DNA from: Oricola cellulosilytica | Lineage (GTDB): Bacteria; Pseudomonadota; Alphaproteobacteria; Rhizobiales; Rhizobiaceae | DNA length: 64,000 nt | Reading direction: 5' to 3' | NCBI RefSeq assembly: GCF_019966575.1 | Contig: NZ_JAINFK010000006.1 | Span: 1 to 64,000 of the forward strand | The notes under the pieces: generated by a model | Seen by the model: the letters and a program-made list of their open reading frames with translations, nothing else | Database searches by the model: none | Told to the model about the DNA's origin: nothing | In this document: positions 16,473 to 25,255 of the stretch, piece by piece | How positions within the stretch are numbered: position 1 is the stretch's first letter | How the letters are laid out: every line of letters begins with the position of its first letter | Made by a program: the position numbers and the translations under genes

Positions 16473-16680
16473 CGCCACGATTATGCCTCGAGACGACACC
16501 CACGCCTTGATCATTCTCAATCGAACCGAGCCGCGCGTTGCAAAGAGCAAGAATCAGCTATCACCCCTTAATCTCTGTTTAACAAGGATATTTTACGCCT
16601 GTCGGCTGGGTGAATCCGCCCAGGGACATGATGTCTTTTCACGCCGCCTCGAGAAGGGTCGCGCAGGAAGAAAGGACGGC

Positions 16681-17016
16681 ATGCCGTTTTCCGCAGCACA
16701 ATCAGCGAAGCAAGATCGCCCCAGGGGCGCAGCCATTCTCGCCTTCAACGTGACTACCGTCCTGGCCGTATTCACCGCGATCGCGGCTGTTCCGACAGGA
16801 AGTCGTGTCGTGGTCGTCGCTCCTCCCTGGCACCCGCCGGAAAGCGTGCTCGCAATCGTCGCGGGGGCGGGCGGAACACTTGTAAACGGCGGGCGGGCAA
16901 GCTGGTGGGTCCTGGCCGAGGGTTCCTCACCCGATTTCGTCAACAGGCTTTTCGAAGCCGGAGCGATGTTCATTCTCGATGGCAAGCTCGCGGCTGCATG
17001 CATCAAGGAGAATTGA
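16681..17016 (+). CDS. small membrane-anchored protein preceding a chemotaxis receptor gene
   Basis: The gene encodes 111 residues. Residues 16-36 are hydrophobic ([20 protein letters not shown]) and form a single anchor or uncleaved signal; the rest ([33 protein letters not shown]) would lie in the periplasm. I do not recognise a named domain. The chemoreceptor gene starts one base after its stop with AAGGAG lying inside this gene's end, so the two are translationally linked. It may be a periplasmic ligand or accessory protein for the receptor, which is inference. Confidence 0.65.
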   Translation: MPFSAAQSAKQDRPRGAAILAFNVTTVLAVFTAIAAVPTGSRVVVVAPPWHPPESVLAIVAGAGGTLVNGGRASWWVLAEGSSPDFVNRLFEAGAMFILDGKLAAACIKEN

Positions 17017-17017
17017 G

Positions 17018-18631
17018 ATGAACGGAATTGCCGCACTGCGCCAAAAAGCGTCGATCATCGTCTTGTCGCTTATCTGGTTCAACGCTGCGCTGATCGCGCT
17101 CCGAGCGGTCTGGGCAAGCGACGCCAGCGCAACCGTGATGGTCGCTGGCGCGCTCGTGCTCGCTGCCGGCGCCACCGCAGCATGGTGGGCAGACCGAACC
17201 GGAACAATGACGCGGATGATTACCGGCGGCGTTCAGGCCGCGCTCGTCGCGCTTCTGGTGTACGGCTTTTCCGGATCATCCTTGCAGATCGACATCCACA
17301 TGTACTTCTTCGCGGCGCTTGCGATCACTGCGGCCTGGATCGACTGGCGTTCGATCGCGGCCTTCACGGTAGTCACTGCCCTACACCACCTGGCGCTCTA
17401 CGTCGTACTGCCCTCGGCCGTTTTCCCGGGCGAATCCGATCTTTCCCGCGTGGCGCTTCACGCCGTCATTCTCGTGGTCGAGGCAGGCATCCTGGTCCAG
17501 ATGAGCCATCAGATGCAGAAGGCGTTCAGAGAAGTGCACGCGGCGCTGGAAGAATCGCGGCTGTCGCGCGAGGCGGCGGATCGCAGCAACCGGGACGCTG
17601 AAGACCTTCGCTCGACATCGGAAAGACAACGCGAGGAACGCGAGCGCGCCAAGGCGGAAGACGCCGAGCGGGTGCGTGGCGTCGTCGATACCCTCGCCGG
17701 CGGTCTCAGGAACGTCGCGGAAGGGGATCTGACCGCACGGATTTCCGAGCCATTCCCCGGCGAGCTCGACCGCCTGCGGGTCGACTTCAACGCTTCGCTG
17801 GAGATGTTGTCGAAGGCGCTCGGCGAAGTCAGCGAGAATGTCGGTGTCATCCGGGCTCATTCCAGCGAGATCGACGCCTCAGCAGACGACTTCTCGCGGC
17901 GGACCGAGCAGCAAGCGGCGTCCCTGGAAGAGACGTCGAGTGCGCTCGAAGAGATTACCGCCACGGTGAAGCAGACATCGGAGAAAGCACGCCTCGCCGC
18001 AACGCGCTCCGCCGAAGCCAAGGACACTAGCACAAAGTCGGAACCGATCGTCGCCAACGCCGTCTCTGCAATGGGCCGCATCGAGGCGGTCGCCGGCGAG
18101 ATCACCCAGATCATCGGTGTCATCGACGAGATCGCCTTCCAGACAAACCTTCTGGCCCTGAACGCGGGCGTAGAAGCGGCTCGTGCCGGCGAGGCGGGCG
18201 CAGGCTTTGCGGTGGTCGCGCAGGAAGTTCGCGAGCTTGCGCAGCGGTCGGCGACGGCAGCCAAGCAGATCAAGGAACTGATCAACAAGTCGTCCACTGA
18301 GGTCTCGTCAGGGGTCGAGCTTGTCGAGGCGACCGGCAAGGCGCTCGGTGCGATCGCCGGATATGTGACCGAAATCAATGAGGGCCTGCAGGGCATCGCC
18401 GATGCGTCGCAGGAAGAAGCCACCGGCCTGCAGCAGATAAGCACCGCCGTCGCACGCATGGACGACGTCACGCAGCGCAATGCCGCGATGGCCGAGGAGA
18501 CAAGCGCGGTCGTGCACCATCTGAACGGTCAGGCGGAAGGTCTTGCGGCTCTCGTCGCGCGGTTCCGCCTCGACGAGGTGCACGAAGAGCGGCAGCCTTC
18601 AAGTTCCTCTGATAGATCGCAGGCTGCGTGA
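17018..18631 (+). CDS. methyl-accepting chemotaxis protein with multi-pass membrane N-terminus
   Basis: The protein has 537 residues. The first 170 contain five or six membrane segments without a large periplasmic loop; one contains [20 protein letters not shown] and the next [13 protein letters not shown] coiled coil ([19 protein letters not shown]) leads to a HAMP-like segment near 220-270 and the signalling domain, whose tip [16 protein letters not shown] is near residue 375. Methylation-type helices flank it ([17 protein letters not shown]). The C-terminus has no NWETF-type pentapeptide. A receptor of this shape would sense a membrane-borne, intracellular or redox signal rather than a classic periplasmic ligand. 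Confidence 0.92.
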   Translation: MNGIAALRQKASIIVLSLIWFNAALIALRAVWASDASATVMVAGALVLAAGATAAWWADRTGTMTRMITGGVQAALVALLVYGFSGSSLQIDIHMYFFAALAITAAWIDWRSIAAFTVVTALHHLALYVVLPSAVFPGESDLSRVALHAVILVVEAGILVQMSHQMQKAFREVHAALEESRLSREAADRSNRDAEDLRSTSERQREERERAKAEDAERVRGVVDTLAGGLRNVAEGDLTARISEPFPGELDRLRVDFNASLEMLSKALGEVSENVGVIRAHSSEIDASADDFSRRTEQQAASLEETSSALEEITATVKQTSEKARLAATRSAEAKDTSTKSEPIVANAVSAMGRIEAVAGEITQIIGVIDEIAFQTNLLALNAGVEAARAGEAGAGFAVVAQEVRELAQRSATAAKQIKELINKSSTEVSSGVELVEATGKALGAIAGYVTEINEGLQGIADASQEEATGLQQISTAVARMDDVTQRNAAMAEETSAVVHHLNGQAEGLAALVARFRLDEVHEERQPSSSSDRSQAA

Positions 18632-18699
18632 AACAGAGTTTACAGGATTACCTCTTGGCGCGCCGGCGGGCGCGCCAATTCGCTCGCCGTTAAATTTCG

Positions 18700-18942
18700 C
18701 TAGTGCGCTGTTCGGCGATCGGGCGGGGGTACAACCGGACCATCGTCGCAAACGATCGCTTTCTCGCGCATCCTTTGAATGTTCGATTGCGCAAGAGCCA
18801 GAACGGCGTTCGCGACCTCGTCTTCCGTCCATCCTGCGTCGCGCGCGCTTGCGATGAGATCGGAAAAAGCGTCCGAGACCGCCATCTCACATTCGAGATC
18901 CCGATCCACGCCAAATTTCGATTCCGGGCGCCGAACAGACAT
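18700..18942 (-). CDS. small conserved-type alphaproteobacterial protein, function unknown
   Basis: The gene encodes 80 residues from ATG 18942. The core AVSDAFSDLIASARDAGWTEDEVANAVLALA resembles short helical proteins common in rhizobia in which an AGW-E-EVA motif is followed by a helix. No cysteine pattern or membrane segment is seen. It stands alone between the convergent receptor gene and the divergent quinone oxidoreductase gene. The motif resemblance is from memory; function unknown. Confidence 0.6.
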   Translation of the reverse strand: MSVRRPESKFGVDRDLECEMAVSDAFSDLIASARDAGWTEDEVANAVLALAQSNIQRMREKAIVCDDGPVVPPPDRRTAH

Positions 18943-19123
18943 GACGTTACGGTACCTCAAATCCTCTAGAAAGCAGCCACCCTGTTTTTTGGGGGAAAAG
19001 CTTATGGGTAATTTCTTACCCTGCCTTCGATTGCTTTATTGATCCGGGAGAAGTCGTGTAATTCCTGCCGCTTGATATAGTTGTCATCCGGCAAACGCAA
19101 AACGAAAGTCAGAGGTTTACTTA

Positions 19124-20110
19124 ATGCCCAGCGAAAATGTCCGAACCGTGTTCATCGAGAAATTCGGTGGGCCCGAAGAGCTGAAATTCATCGAGCGTCC
19201 CGTCGGCGATCCGGGACCGGGAGAAGTCCGCATCCGGCACAAGGCGTGCGGGCTGAATTTCATCGATGTCTATCAACGCACGGGACTCTATCCTTTAGAC
19301 CTCCCTGCCCCCCTCGGCATGGAGGCTTCGGGTATCATCGAGGCGGTTGGCGACGGGGTGACGCATCTGAGGATCGGCGAGAGGGCGGCCTATGCGTCGA
19401 CGCCGCCCGGCGCCTATTGCGAAGCGCGGGTGATGAGGGCCGCGCAAGTGTGCCCGCTCCCGGACGGGATTTCCTTCGAGGAAGGCGCGGCGATGATGCT
19501 GAAGGGCCTGACCGTCAATTATCTCTTTCGCCGCACGACGCCAATCGCCAAGGGAGACACAGTCCTCTTTCACGCCGCCGCCGGCGGTGTCGGGCTGATC
19601 GCCTGTCAATGGGCGCGCTCCGAGGGCGTCACGCTGATTGGAACGGCGGGCACGGATGAGAAATGCGAACTGGCGCGCGAGAACGGGGCCACACACGTCA
19701 TCAATTATCGCAATGAGGATTTCGCGACTCGCGTTCGCGAAATCACTGAGGGCAAGGGCGTTGATGTGGTGATGGACTCTGTCGGCAAGGACACGTTCGA
19801 CGGATCCCTCGACAGCCTGAAGCCGCTCGGAATGATGATCTCCTTTGGCAACGCTTCCGGCAAGGCCCCACCTGTCGACCTCGGGACGCTGGCCGCCAAG
19901 GGTTCGCTGAAGGTCACCCGACCGACCTTGTTCACGCATATCGCCGATCACGAAACCTGCCAGCAGATGGCTCGCGAGCTGTTTGAAAAGGTGACTGCCG
20001 GCGAAATCGTCATCCATGTGGATCAGCGCTTTCCGCTCGCCGAGGTCGCCGAGGCGCACAAGGCGCTCGAAGCGCGGAAAACTACCGGTGCCACGATCCT
20101 CGAGGTGTGA
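19124..20110 (+). CDS. NADPH:quinone oxidoreductase (zeta-crystallin-like, MDR family)
   Basis: The gene encodes 328 residues. The GroES-like part (ACGLNFIDVYQRTGLYPLDL) and the Rossmann motif AAAGGVGLIACQWA are typical of quinone oxidoreductase 1-like medium-chain reductases without zinc ligands. The enzyme reduces quinones in the cytoplasm with NADPH. The ATG at 19124 follows GAGGTTTACTTA. A small gene follows eight bases after the stop and may be cotranscribed. Confidence 0.92.
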   Translation: MPSENVRTVFIEKFGGPEELKFIERPVGDPGPGEVRIRHKACGLNFIDVYQRTGLYPLDLPAPLGMEASGIIEAVGDGVTHLRIGERAAYASTPPGAYCEARVMRAAQVCPLPDGISFEEGAAMMLKGLTVNYLFRRTTPIAKGDTVLFHAAAGGVGLIACQWARSEGVTLIGTAGTDEKCELARENGATHVINYRNEDFATRVREITEGKGVDVVMDSVGKDTFDGSLDSLKPLGMMISFGNASGKAPPVDLGTLAAKGSLKVTRPTLFTHIADHETCQQMARELFEKVTAGEIVIHVDQRFPLAEVAEAHKALEARKTTGATILEV

Positions 20111-20117
20111 TCGCGTG

Positions 20118-20429
20118 ATGACATCCAGACACGATGATGTTGACGCCTGCGCGGAAGCACTGCGCCCGGACTTTCTCGCCATAGCCGAGCGGGCGGCTGG
20201 GCCAGACCGACCGGCCGCGCAGGTCGCCCGCGACCTCCAACAGATCGCGGACAAGCTCAAGGGCATGTTGTCGAATTTCGGTTCGCGGCTCTCTCTCACC
20301 GATCTCGAAAGCGAATTGATGCGTCTCGCTGAGAAATATGCCGGTGAGGAATGGACCATCGAGACCGTCGCCGAGGCGATCGAGCGCGTGGCCGACGCTC
20401 ATGCGGCCGCCGTGGACACAGAGGATTAA
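20118..20429 (+). CDS. hypothetical helical protein, 103 residues
   Basis: The gene encodes MTSRHDDVDACAEALRPDF and continues as a largely helical acidic protein (RDLQQIADKLKGMLSNFG, DLESELMRLAEKYAGEEWT). No membrane segment or motif is visible. It starts eight bases after the quinone oxidoreductase stop; GTG 20115 is an alternative start. Coding character is good (continuous helices, acidic end), but I do not recognise a family. Confidence 0.55.
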   Translation: MTSRHDDVDACAEALRPDFLAIAERAAGPDRPAAQVARDLQQIADKLKGMLSNFGSRLSLTDLESELMRLAEKYAGEEWTIETVAEAIERVADAHAAAVDTED

Positions 20430-20468
20430 CGCCGAACGGGCCGGGAAAACAAGACGGCGTCGCCAGAT

Positions 20469-20494
20469 GCGGTCTCCCGGACCTGGGAGACCGC
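20469..20494. terminator. perfect 10-bp hairpin between convergent genes
   Basis: GCGGTCTCCC and GGGAGACCGC pair perfectly around GGACCT in the 82-base gap between the convergent genes ending at 20429 and 20512. There is no T run on either side, so a factor-assisted or bidirectional terminator is the best guess. Confidence 0.55.
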
Positions 20495-20511
20495 GAGTGG
20501 AAGCCGCTGGC

Positions 20512-20961
20512 CTACTCGACTGCGTAGACCTCCGGTTCAGTCGTTCCAATCTCGTAGATGGTGAACGGCCCTGTCTTGTCGCCTCCCATCCCCGGAGATC
20601 CCATAGGCATGCCCGGCAGGGTGATGCCCTTGATCCCCGGACGTTCGGTCAGGAGCTTGTTGAGGGTACCCAGCGGCACGTGACCGCTGACCGCGTATCC
20701 GTCAATCATGGAGAGATGGCAGCCTTGCAAGGCGTCGGGAATGCCGGCTTCGCGGCTCATGGCCGCCAGTTCGTGCGTAGGATGAACCGAAACCGTAAAT
20801 CCGTTCTCGCGCAGATAATCGGCATAACCCTCGCAACAACTGCATTGGGGGTTCTTGTAGAGTGCCACTTCCGTGGCTTCAGAGGGACTTCCCCAGAAAA
20901 AGTAAAGGGCACCGCCTGCTATAGCGGCAATGAAGAACAGAACTGAAGGCAGTTTTCTCAT
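20512..20961 (-). CDS. DUF411 periplasmic metal-binding protein
   Basis: The protein has 149 residues with an N-terminal hydrophobic signal or anchor (LPSVLFFIAAIAGGALYFFW). The DUF411 core is clear: YKNPQCSCCEGYADYLRENG with its CxCC metal site, then GCHLSMIDGYAVSGHVP and GIKGITLPGMPMGSPGM with a Met-rich segment. Such proteins are linked to copper handling in the periplasm. It is the last of three minus-strand genes with a multicopper oxidase and a Cys-rich small protein, so copper resistance or export is the likely theme. Two strong hairpins lie in the 97-base gap before it. Confidence 0.88.
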   Translation of the reverse strand: MRKLPSVLFFIAAIAGGALYFFWGSPSEATEVALYKNPQCSCCEGYADYLRENGFTVSVHPTHELAAMSREAGIPDALQGCHLSMIDGYAVSGHVPLGTLNKLLTERPGIKGITLPGMPMGSPGMGGDKTGPFTIYEIGTTEPEVYAVE

Positions 20962-20980
20962 GATGGTATCCTTTCGGAGT

Positions 20981-21041
20981 GGGCACCTTCGGTGCCCGTC
21001 AAAATTTCTCTTCGATTCGGCCCCCGGCCCGTAAGGCCGGG
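20981..21041 (-). promoter_or_regulatory. two tandem hairpins between multicopper oxidase and DUF411 genes
   Basis: GGGCACC-TTC-GGTGCCC (20981-20997) and CCCGGCC-CGTAA-GGCCGGG (21023-21041) each form seven-base-pair stems. They lie between the oxidase stop and the DUF411 start on the minus strand. Neither is followed by a T run. They could attenuate or process the operon mRNA. Confidence 0.4.
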
Positions 21042-21058
21042 AGAGGCAAGGTTCCTTC

Positions 21059-22537
21059 TCACTTAGGCTCCTCCTTGCCACCAACCCGGATCACACCCAT
21101 CATCCCGGCCGCCTGATGCTCCAGGATGTGGCAGTGGAACATCCAGTCACCGGGATTGTCGGCGACAAATGCGATCTCGACCTTCTCGCGAGGTGCCATC
21201 AACACCGTGTCCTGCCACTCGCGGTTGGCCGTCGGCTGACCGTTACGGGAGACGACACGGAAGGAGTGACCGTGGAGGTGAATCGGGTGATGCCAAGCGG
21301 TGGCGTTGGTCATGGCGAGCACATGCGAGCGTCCTTGCTCTAGCGTCAGCATCGGGTCCATGACGTGGCCGGTGGCGGCTCTTCCATTGATAAACCACAT
21401 GCCGTCGCCGTGGTTCATGTTCATCATGGAATCCATCGTCTCTCTCGATGAGCCGCCCATGGCACCACCCATTTCAGCCATGACCATCTGACCCATCATG
21501 CCTCCGTTGAACGTGATCTCATGACGGGTCGCCTCCCCCACATCCGGGTCGGGAAGCGGATTGGCCGGCAGTTCAATCGGCCAGCCGGGAGAGTGGTCCC
21601 TAAGGGGTTCATCGGCATAGGCCAGATCAACAAGTCGGTAGTCCAGCCCCTTGTAGAAGCGGTCGACGACGGAAACGCGGCTTCCGGCTCCGCCGGTCAT
21701 GTCCACCACCAGGTCGACGCGCATCGCCGGACCGACAACCACCAGCCCCTCCGTCGGAGCATGGGGCGCCACGGGCTGTCCGTCGAGCGCCACAACGACC
21801 GGTTCGTGGCCGGCGAAATCGAGCCCGAATATCCGGGCATTTGCGGCGTTGATCAGGCGCAGGCGGATACGCTCGCCTTTGCGAACCGCGAAATCGTCGG
21901 GGACCACTCCGTTGATCGTCACCGTGTTACCGACACGGCCATTGTGCATCATGTCATGGCCGTTGCCGAAGTCGTCGCTGATCCCCGCGGATCGCGTAAG
22001 TCGCCAGTCGTCTAGAACCCAGGTCACATCACGGTCGACGCGCAAAGGTTCGGGCTCCTCAATGATCAGTGGACCGTAAAGGCCGCGACCGACCTGCTCG
22101 AAACTACGCTGGTGCGGGTGATACCAGAATGTGCCCGCGTCGACCGCGTCGAATTCGTAGACAAAGGTTTCGCCCGGAGCGATCGGGGGCTGCGTCAGAT
22201 GCGGTACGCCATCCATGCCATTTGGCGTGCGAATTCCGTGCCAGTGAACCGTGGTTTCCTCGGCGAGACCATTTCCCACGGTGATGCGCAGGCGCTCGCC
22301 CTGCCGGACACGGATTTCCGGGCCCGGCACCGCGCCGTTGTAATTCCAAACGAGGGTTTCTCCGTCATGCTCGGGTACCAGGCGAGCGGTGCCGGGGGCG
22401 GATTTGAGGCGAAATTCGCGTAAAGGCTCCGCTTGCGTCCGGCCGAGTCCGGCATCGGGGAGCACTGCGCTACCGGCATATGCAGCAGCGGAGGTGAGTA
22501 ATGCACGACGTGTCAGCGTCAGTGAATGAGAAGTCAT
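21059..22537 (-). CDS. multicopper oxidase (CueO/CopA-like), Tat-exported
   Basis: The protein has 492 residues. The N-terminus LTLTRRALLTSAAAYAGSAV is a twin-arginine signal. Copper sites are intact: TVHWHGIRTPNG, FWYHPHQRS, HPIHLHGHSFRV and MFHCHILEHQAAGMM, giving the type 1 and the trinuclear centre. A Met-rich segment (NGGMMGQMVMAEMGGAMGG) near residue 350 suggests cuprous-ion binding as in CueO. The enzyme would oxidise Cu(I) in the periplasm. It is in the middle of a copper gene trio. The start ATG 22537 is well placed before the Tat signal. Confidence 0.92.
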   Translation of the reverse strand: MTSHSLTLTRRALLTSAAAYAGSAVLPDAGLGRTQAEPLREFRLKSAPGTARLVPEHDGETLVWNYNGAVPGPEIRVRQGERLRITVGNGLAEETTVHWHGIRTPNGMDGVPHLTQPPIAPGETFVYEFDAVDAGTFWYHPHQRSFEQVGRGLYGPLIIEEPEPLRVDRDVTWVLDDWRLTRSAGISDDFGNGHDMMHNGRVGNTVTINGVVPDDFAVRKGERIRLRLINAANARIFGLDFAGHEPVVVALDGQPVAPHAPTEGLVVVGPAMRVDLVVDMTGGAGSRVSVVDRFYKGLDYRLVDLAYADEPLRDHSPGWPIELPANPLPDPDVGEATRHEITFNGGMMGQMVMAEMGGAMGGSSRETMDSMMNMNHGDGMWFINGRAATGHVMDPMLTLEQGRSHVLAMTNATAWHHPIHLHGHSFRVVSRNGQPTANREWQDTVLMAPREKVEIAFVADNPGDWMFHCHILEHQAAGMMGVIRVGGKEEPK

Positions 22538-22656
22538 GATTTTTGAGATCCTGAGATTGGTTCGTGAGGTCGCCTTGCGCCTCGGGAAAACGGGATCGAG
22601 TGCGCCTGACGCGCACGTCGATTCGCACCGAAATCGGAATTCCGGACGGCGTCAGC

Positions 22657-22989
22657 TCAGGATAATTTTCGCGGGGGGTGAGGAATTGGCGGACCGGTGC
22701 ACCCGGTTCCGTCGAAAATCGCGGCGGACCTCGTAATTTCCACCGGCTCCGGGAGGGCTGCAGTGGGTGGCGGAAGCACCGCGAGCACCGGGAATACGCA
22801 AATATTGTCACATGAAGGCGTTTCGTCGCCATCGTCCGGACAACTCTGACAGTCTCCCATCTCCATTCCGCTGATGGCTGCGCGAGCCATCTTCGTGTTC
22901 ATCGCCGCCGCATTTGCGGCGTGCGCGACCGTACCCGCCGCAAACGCAGCGAGCATCAGGACTACCAGAAGGCGAAGATGACTGGCCAT
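22657..22989 (-). CDS. small Cys-rich exported protein of the copper set
   Basis: The gene encodes 110 residues. MASHLRLLVVLMLAAFAAGTVAHA is a good signal peptide, and the mature part has MEMGDCQSCPDDG and SCDNICVFPVLAV, two cysteine pairs spaced like metal or disulfide sites, followed by a proline-rich tail. It lies 119 bases before the multicopper oxidase gene on the same strand. A copper-binding periplasmic role fits the neighbours but is not proven by any recognised family. Confidence 0.65.
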   Translation of the reverse strand: MASHLRLLVVLMLAAFAAGTVAHAANAAAMNTKMARAAISGMEMGDCQSCPDDGDETPSCDNICVFPVLAVLPPPTAALPEPVEITRSAAIFDGTGCTGPPIPHPPRKLS

Positions 22990-23193
22990 GCGTGGTTGAA
23001 TATTCCTAAACCCGCATCGTGTCGATACGCGATTTGCCGCACTGGCCTGATGCCGATCATCGCCAAAAACCGAGTGTGGGCGGACGAGACAGACCGTGCC
23101 GGCCCGACCCCTCATAAATGATAGTCAATGGATTAACCTAGGGGAAATTCACACCCTTTATACAACGAGCCGGATCCTGGAGAGCCGCTCGCT

Positions 23194-24276
23194 TTGACAG
23201 TCGAAATCGCGCCGAGTTTTGTGCAAGGAGTTGGCATCGCCGCGCTCACGGCCATGTCGCTCGAGCTCGCACTGAAAAGGTGTTCCGACAAATATACGGA
23301 GATGCTGGTTACCGGCCTCGTTCTGGCAGCGGGGCTGATCGTATCGATGGCCCTGCCGCTTCGGTTCGCGCCCGGCGTGACCTATGATCTCGGTCACGTC
23401 TTCCTTATTATCGCTCCGACATTCGGCGGCTGGATTGCCACCTTGCTGACCGTCGTCGTCGCGGTCGCGGGCCGGATTTACCAGGGAGGCGCCGGGACAT
23501 CTGCGGCTCTTATCGGAATAGCCGTCAGTTCCTGCCTCGGAATCGCGTTCGCCCTGCTATTCAAGTCCCGCGATCTCTCGGCCCGGAAGCTGGTGGCGAT
23601 GGGACTGGCGGCATCCGTATCGATCTTCAGCGTGTTCTTTCTACCGACGGAAATCGCATTCGAATTTCTGGAGCAAGCAGGACTGGCGATGGCGATCGCC
23701 AATCTGCTGGGCGTGCTGATTGTTGGCTCGATGCTAACGGGCAGGCGCGCGCAGTTGTACCGCGAGCGCTCACTGACGGAGGATACCACCACCGATCCGT
23801 TAACCCGCTTGCACAACCGGCGCTTCTTTGAGGATCGCGGGCCGGATTTTGCCCGTCAGGCCTTGGAGACCTACGGCAGCTACGCGGTGATGGTCATCGA
23901 CGTAGACAACTTCAAGGCGATTAACGACACATTCGGCCATGCCCGTGGGGATGTCGTACTCAGGAAGATCGCCGACATGGTCAAGGCCCAAACCCGGTCC
24001 ACCGATCTCGTTGCCCGATACGGCGGAGAGGAAATCGTGGTCATGGTCTGCGACTCCGTCAACATCCGCGATCTGGCGGAGCGCATTCGCCAATCCATCG
24101 AGGGAACAGCTGTCCTTCTGGGAGGAATTCCGCTGATGGTTACCGTCAGTGTTGGCTACCAGATCGTGCGCAGCTTCAATATCACGTTCGAGGATGCCTT
24201 CGAGCGCGCCGATGCGGCGCTCTATCGCGCTAAGGACAATGGGCGAAACAGGGTCGAATACGGTCGAGCGGCGTGA
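23194..24276 (+). CDS. diguanylate cyclase with 5TM-type (5TMR-LYT) sensor region
   Basis: A TTG start at 23194 gives 360 residues; a GTG at 23221 is an alternative. Residues 1-185 hold about five membrane segments (VTGLVLAAGLIVSMALP, VFLIIAPTFGGWIATLL) like 5TMR-LYT sensors. The GGDEF domain begins near residue 200 (DPLTRLHNRRFFEDRG) and has an intact active site (VIDVDNFKAINDTFGHARGD, RYGGEEIVVM). The inhibitory RxxD site is not evident before it. The protein would make cyclic di-GMP at the inner membrane. A tRNA gene follows on the other strand nine bases later. Confidence 0.88.
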   Translation: MTVEIAPSFVQGVGIAALTAMSLELALKRCSDKYTEMLVTGLVLAAGLIVSMALPLRFAPGVTYDLGHVFLIIAPTFGGWIATLLTVVVAVAGRIYQGGAGTSAALIGIAVSSCLGIAFALLFKSRDLSARKLVAMGLAASVSIFSVFFLPTEIAFEFLEQAGLAMAIANLLGVLIVGSMLTGRRAQLYRERSLTEDTTTDPLTRLHNRRFFEDRGPDFARQALETYGSYAVMVIDVDNFKAINDTFGHARGDVVLRKIADMVKAQTRSTDLVARYGGEEIVVMVCDSVNIRDLAERIRQSIEGTAVLLGGIPLMVTVSVGYQIVRSFNITFEDAFERADAALYRAKDNGRNRVEYGRAA

Positions 24277-24284
24277 GGGGATTG

Positions 24285-24361
24285 TGGTGGGCCCGGCAGG
24301 ACTCGAACCTGCGACCAAGCGGTTATGAGCCGCCGGCTCTAACCAACTGAGCTACAGGCCC
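24285..24361 (-). tRNA. tRNA-Ile2 (CAT anticodon, lysidine type)
   Basis: The minus strand reads as a complete 77-base tRNA including the encoded CCA. The acceptor stem GGGCCTG pairs with CGGGCCC (one G-U), the D arm is GTAGCTCAGTTGGTTAGAGC, and the T arm CAGGTTCGAGTCCTG is standard. The anticodon loop CTCATAA has CAT. The anticodon arm GCGGCTCATAACCGC followed by TTGGTCGC is like Ile2 tRNAs whose C34 becomes lysidine, not like initiator or elongator Met tRNA. Automatic tools would probably call it Met. Confidence 0.88.
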
Positions 24362-24493
24362 CACGCGGCGCAAGCCCTAGCCGAATCGTCTGCACGAAAC
24401 AAGCACCTATGTGCCCTTTGTGCGCGTGTCACATATCCGGCGCAATGGCATGTCACCGCCACAGCGTAGGGCACACCAAACAGGAAGAGCGGA

Positions 24494-25240
24494 ATGGTTG
24501 TTTTGATGAAGGAATTCCCACGTTACCTCATTGGCGTGCTGACCAGCGCCGTGCTCGTCGCGACGCCGGCGATAGCGCAGGATAAAGAGCCCACGCCCCG
24601 CATTATGGTGTCCGGGGAAGGCACGGCCACTGTCGCTCCGGATATGGCGATCCTTAATTTTACGGTGACGCGCGAGGCCGACACGGCGCGCGAGGCGCTC
24701 GACGCCAACACAGAGGCAATGGCCAAGGTGCTCGAGGCAATGAAGGCCGAAGGCATCGAGGACCGGGACCTGCAAACCGCTGATTTTTCGATCGAGCCGA
24801 AATACCAGTTCCCGGACAGGAAGGCTTCCGGCGAGCAGGACCCGCCCCGCATCGTCGGCTATTTCGTGCGGAACGGCCTGACTGTGCGGGTCCGCGATCT
24901 CGACCGGGTCGGAGACATTCTGGACCGTTCAGTCACGCTTGGTGTCAATCAGGGCGGCCAGGTTTCCTTCACGAATGATGACCCTTCCGAGGCGCTGACT
25001 GATGCGCGGATCAAGGCGATTCAGGAAGCCATGGCAAAAGCGAAAACGCTGACGGACACTGCCGGCGTGGGGCTTGGCAAGGTTCTCGAGATATCGGAAA
25101 GCGCATTTCAGCCGCCCATACCGCTGGCACGTACGAAGGTGGTCATGATGGAGGCGGCCGATGCCGCGCCCGTGCCGGTTGCGGCCGGCGAAAACGCCTA
25201 TTCGGTCACGGTTACCGTCACCTTCGCCCTGGACCAGTAG
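24494..25240 (+). CDS. SIMPL domain (DUF541) periplasmic protein
   Basis: The gene encodes 248 residues with a signal peptide ending near AIAQD (residue 29). The mature start PRIMVSGEGTATVAPDMAIL and the later NQGGQVSFTNDDPSEALTDA are typical of the SIMPL/DUF541 family, which is mostly periplasmic and linked with stress or channel-like oligomers; its biochemical role is unclear. The ATG follows AGGAAGAGCGGA. It stands alone, convergent with the next genes. Confidence 0.9.
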   Translation: MVVLMKEFPRYLIGVLTSAVLVATPAIAQDKEPTPRIMVSGEGTATVAPDMAILNFTVTREADTAREALDANTEAMAKVLEAMKAEGIEDRDLQTADFSIEPKYQFPDRKASGEQDPPRIVGYFVRNGLTVRVRDLDRVGDILDRSVTLGVNQGGQVSFTNDDPSEALTDARIKAIQEAMAKAKTLTDTAGVGLGKVLEISESAFQPPIPLARTKVVMMEAADAAPVPVAAGENAYSVTVTVTFALDQ

Positions 25241-25255
25241 TCGGGCCCGCTGCCG

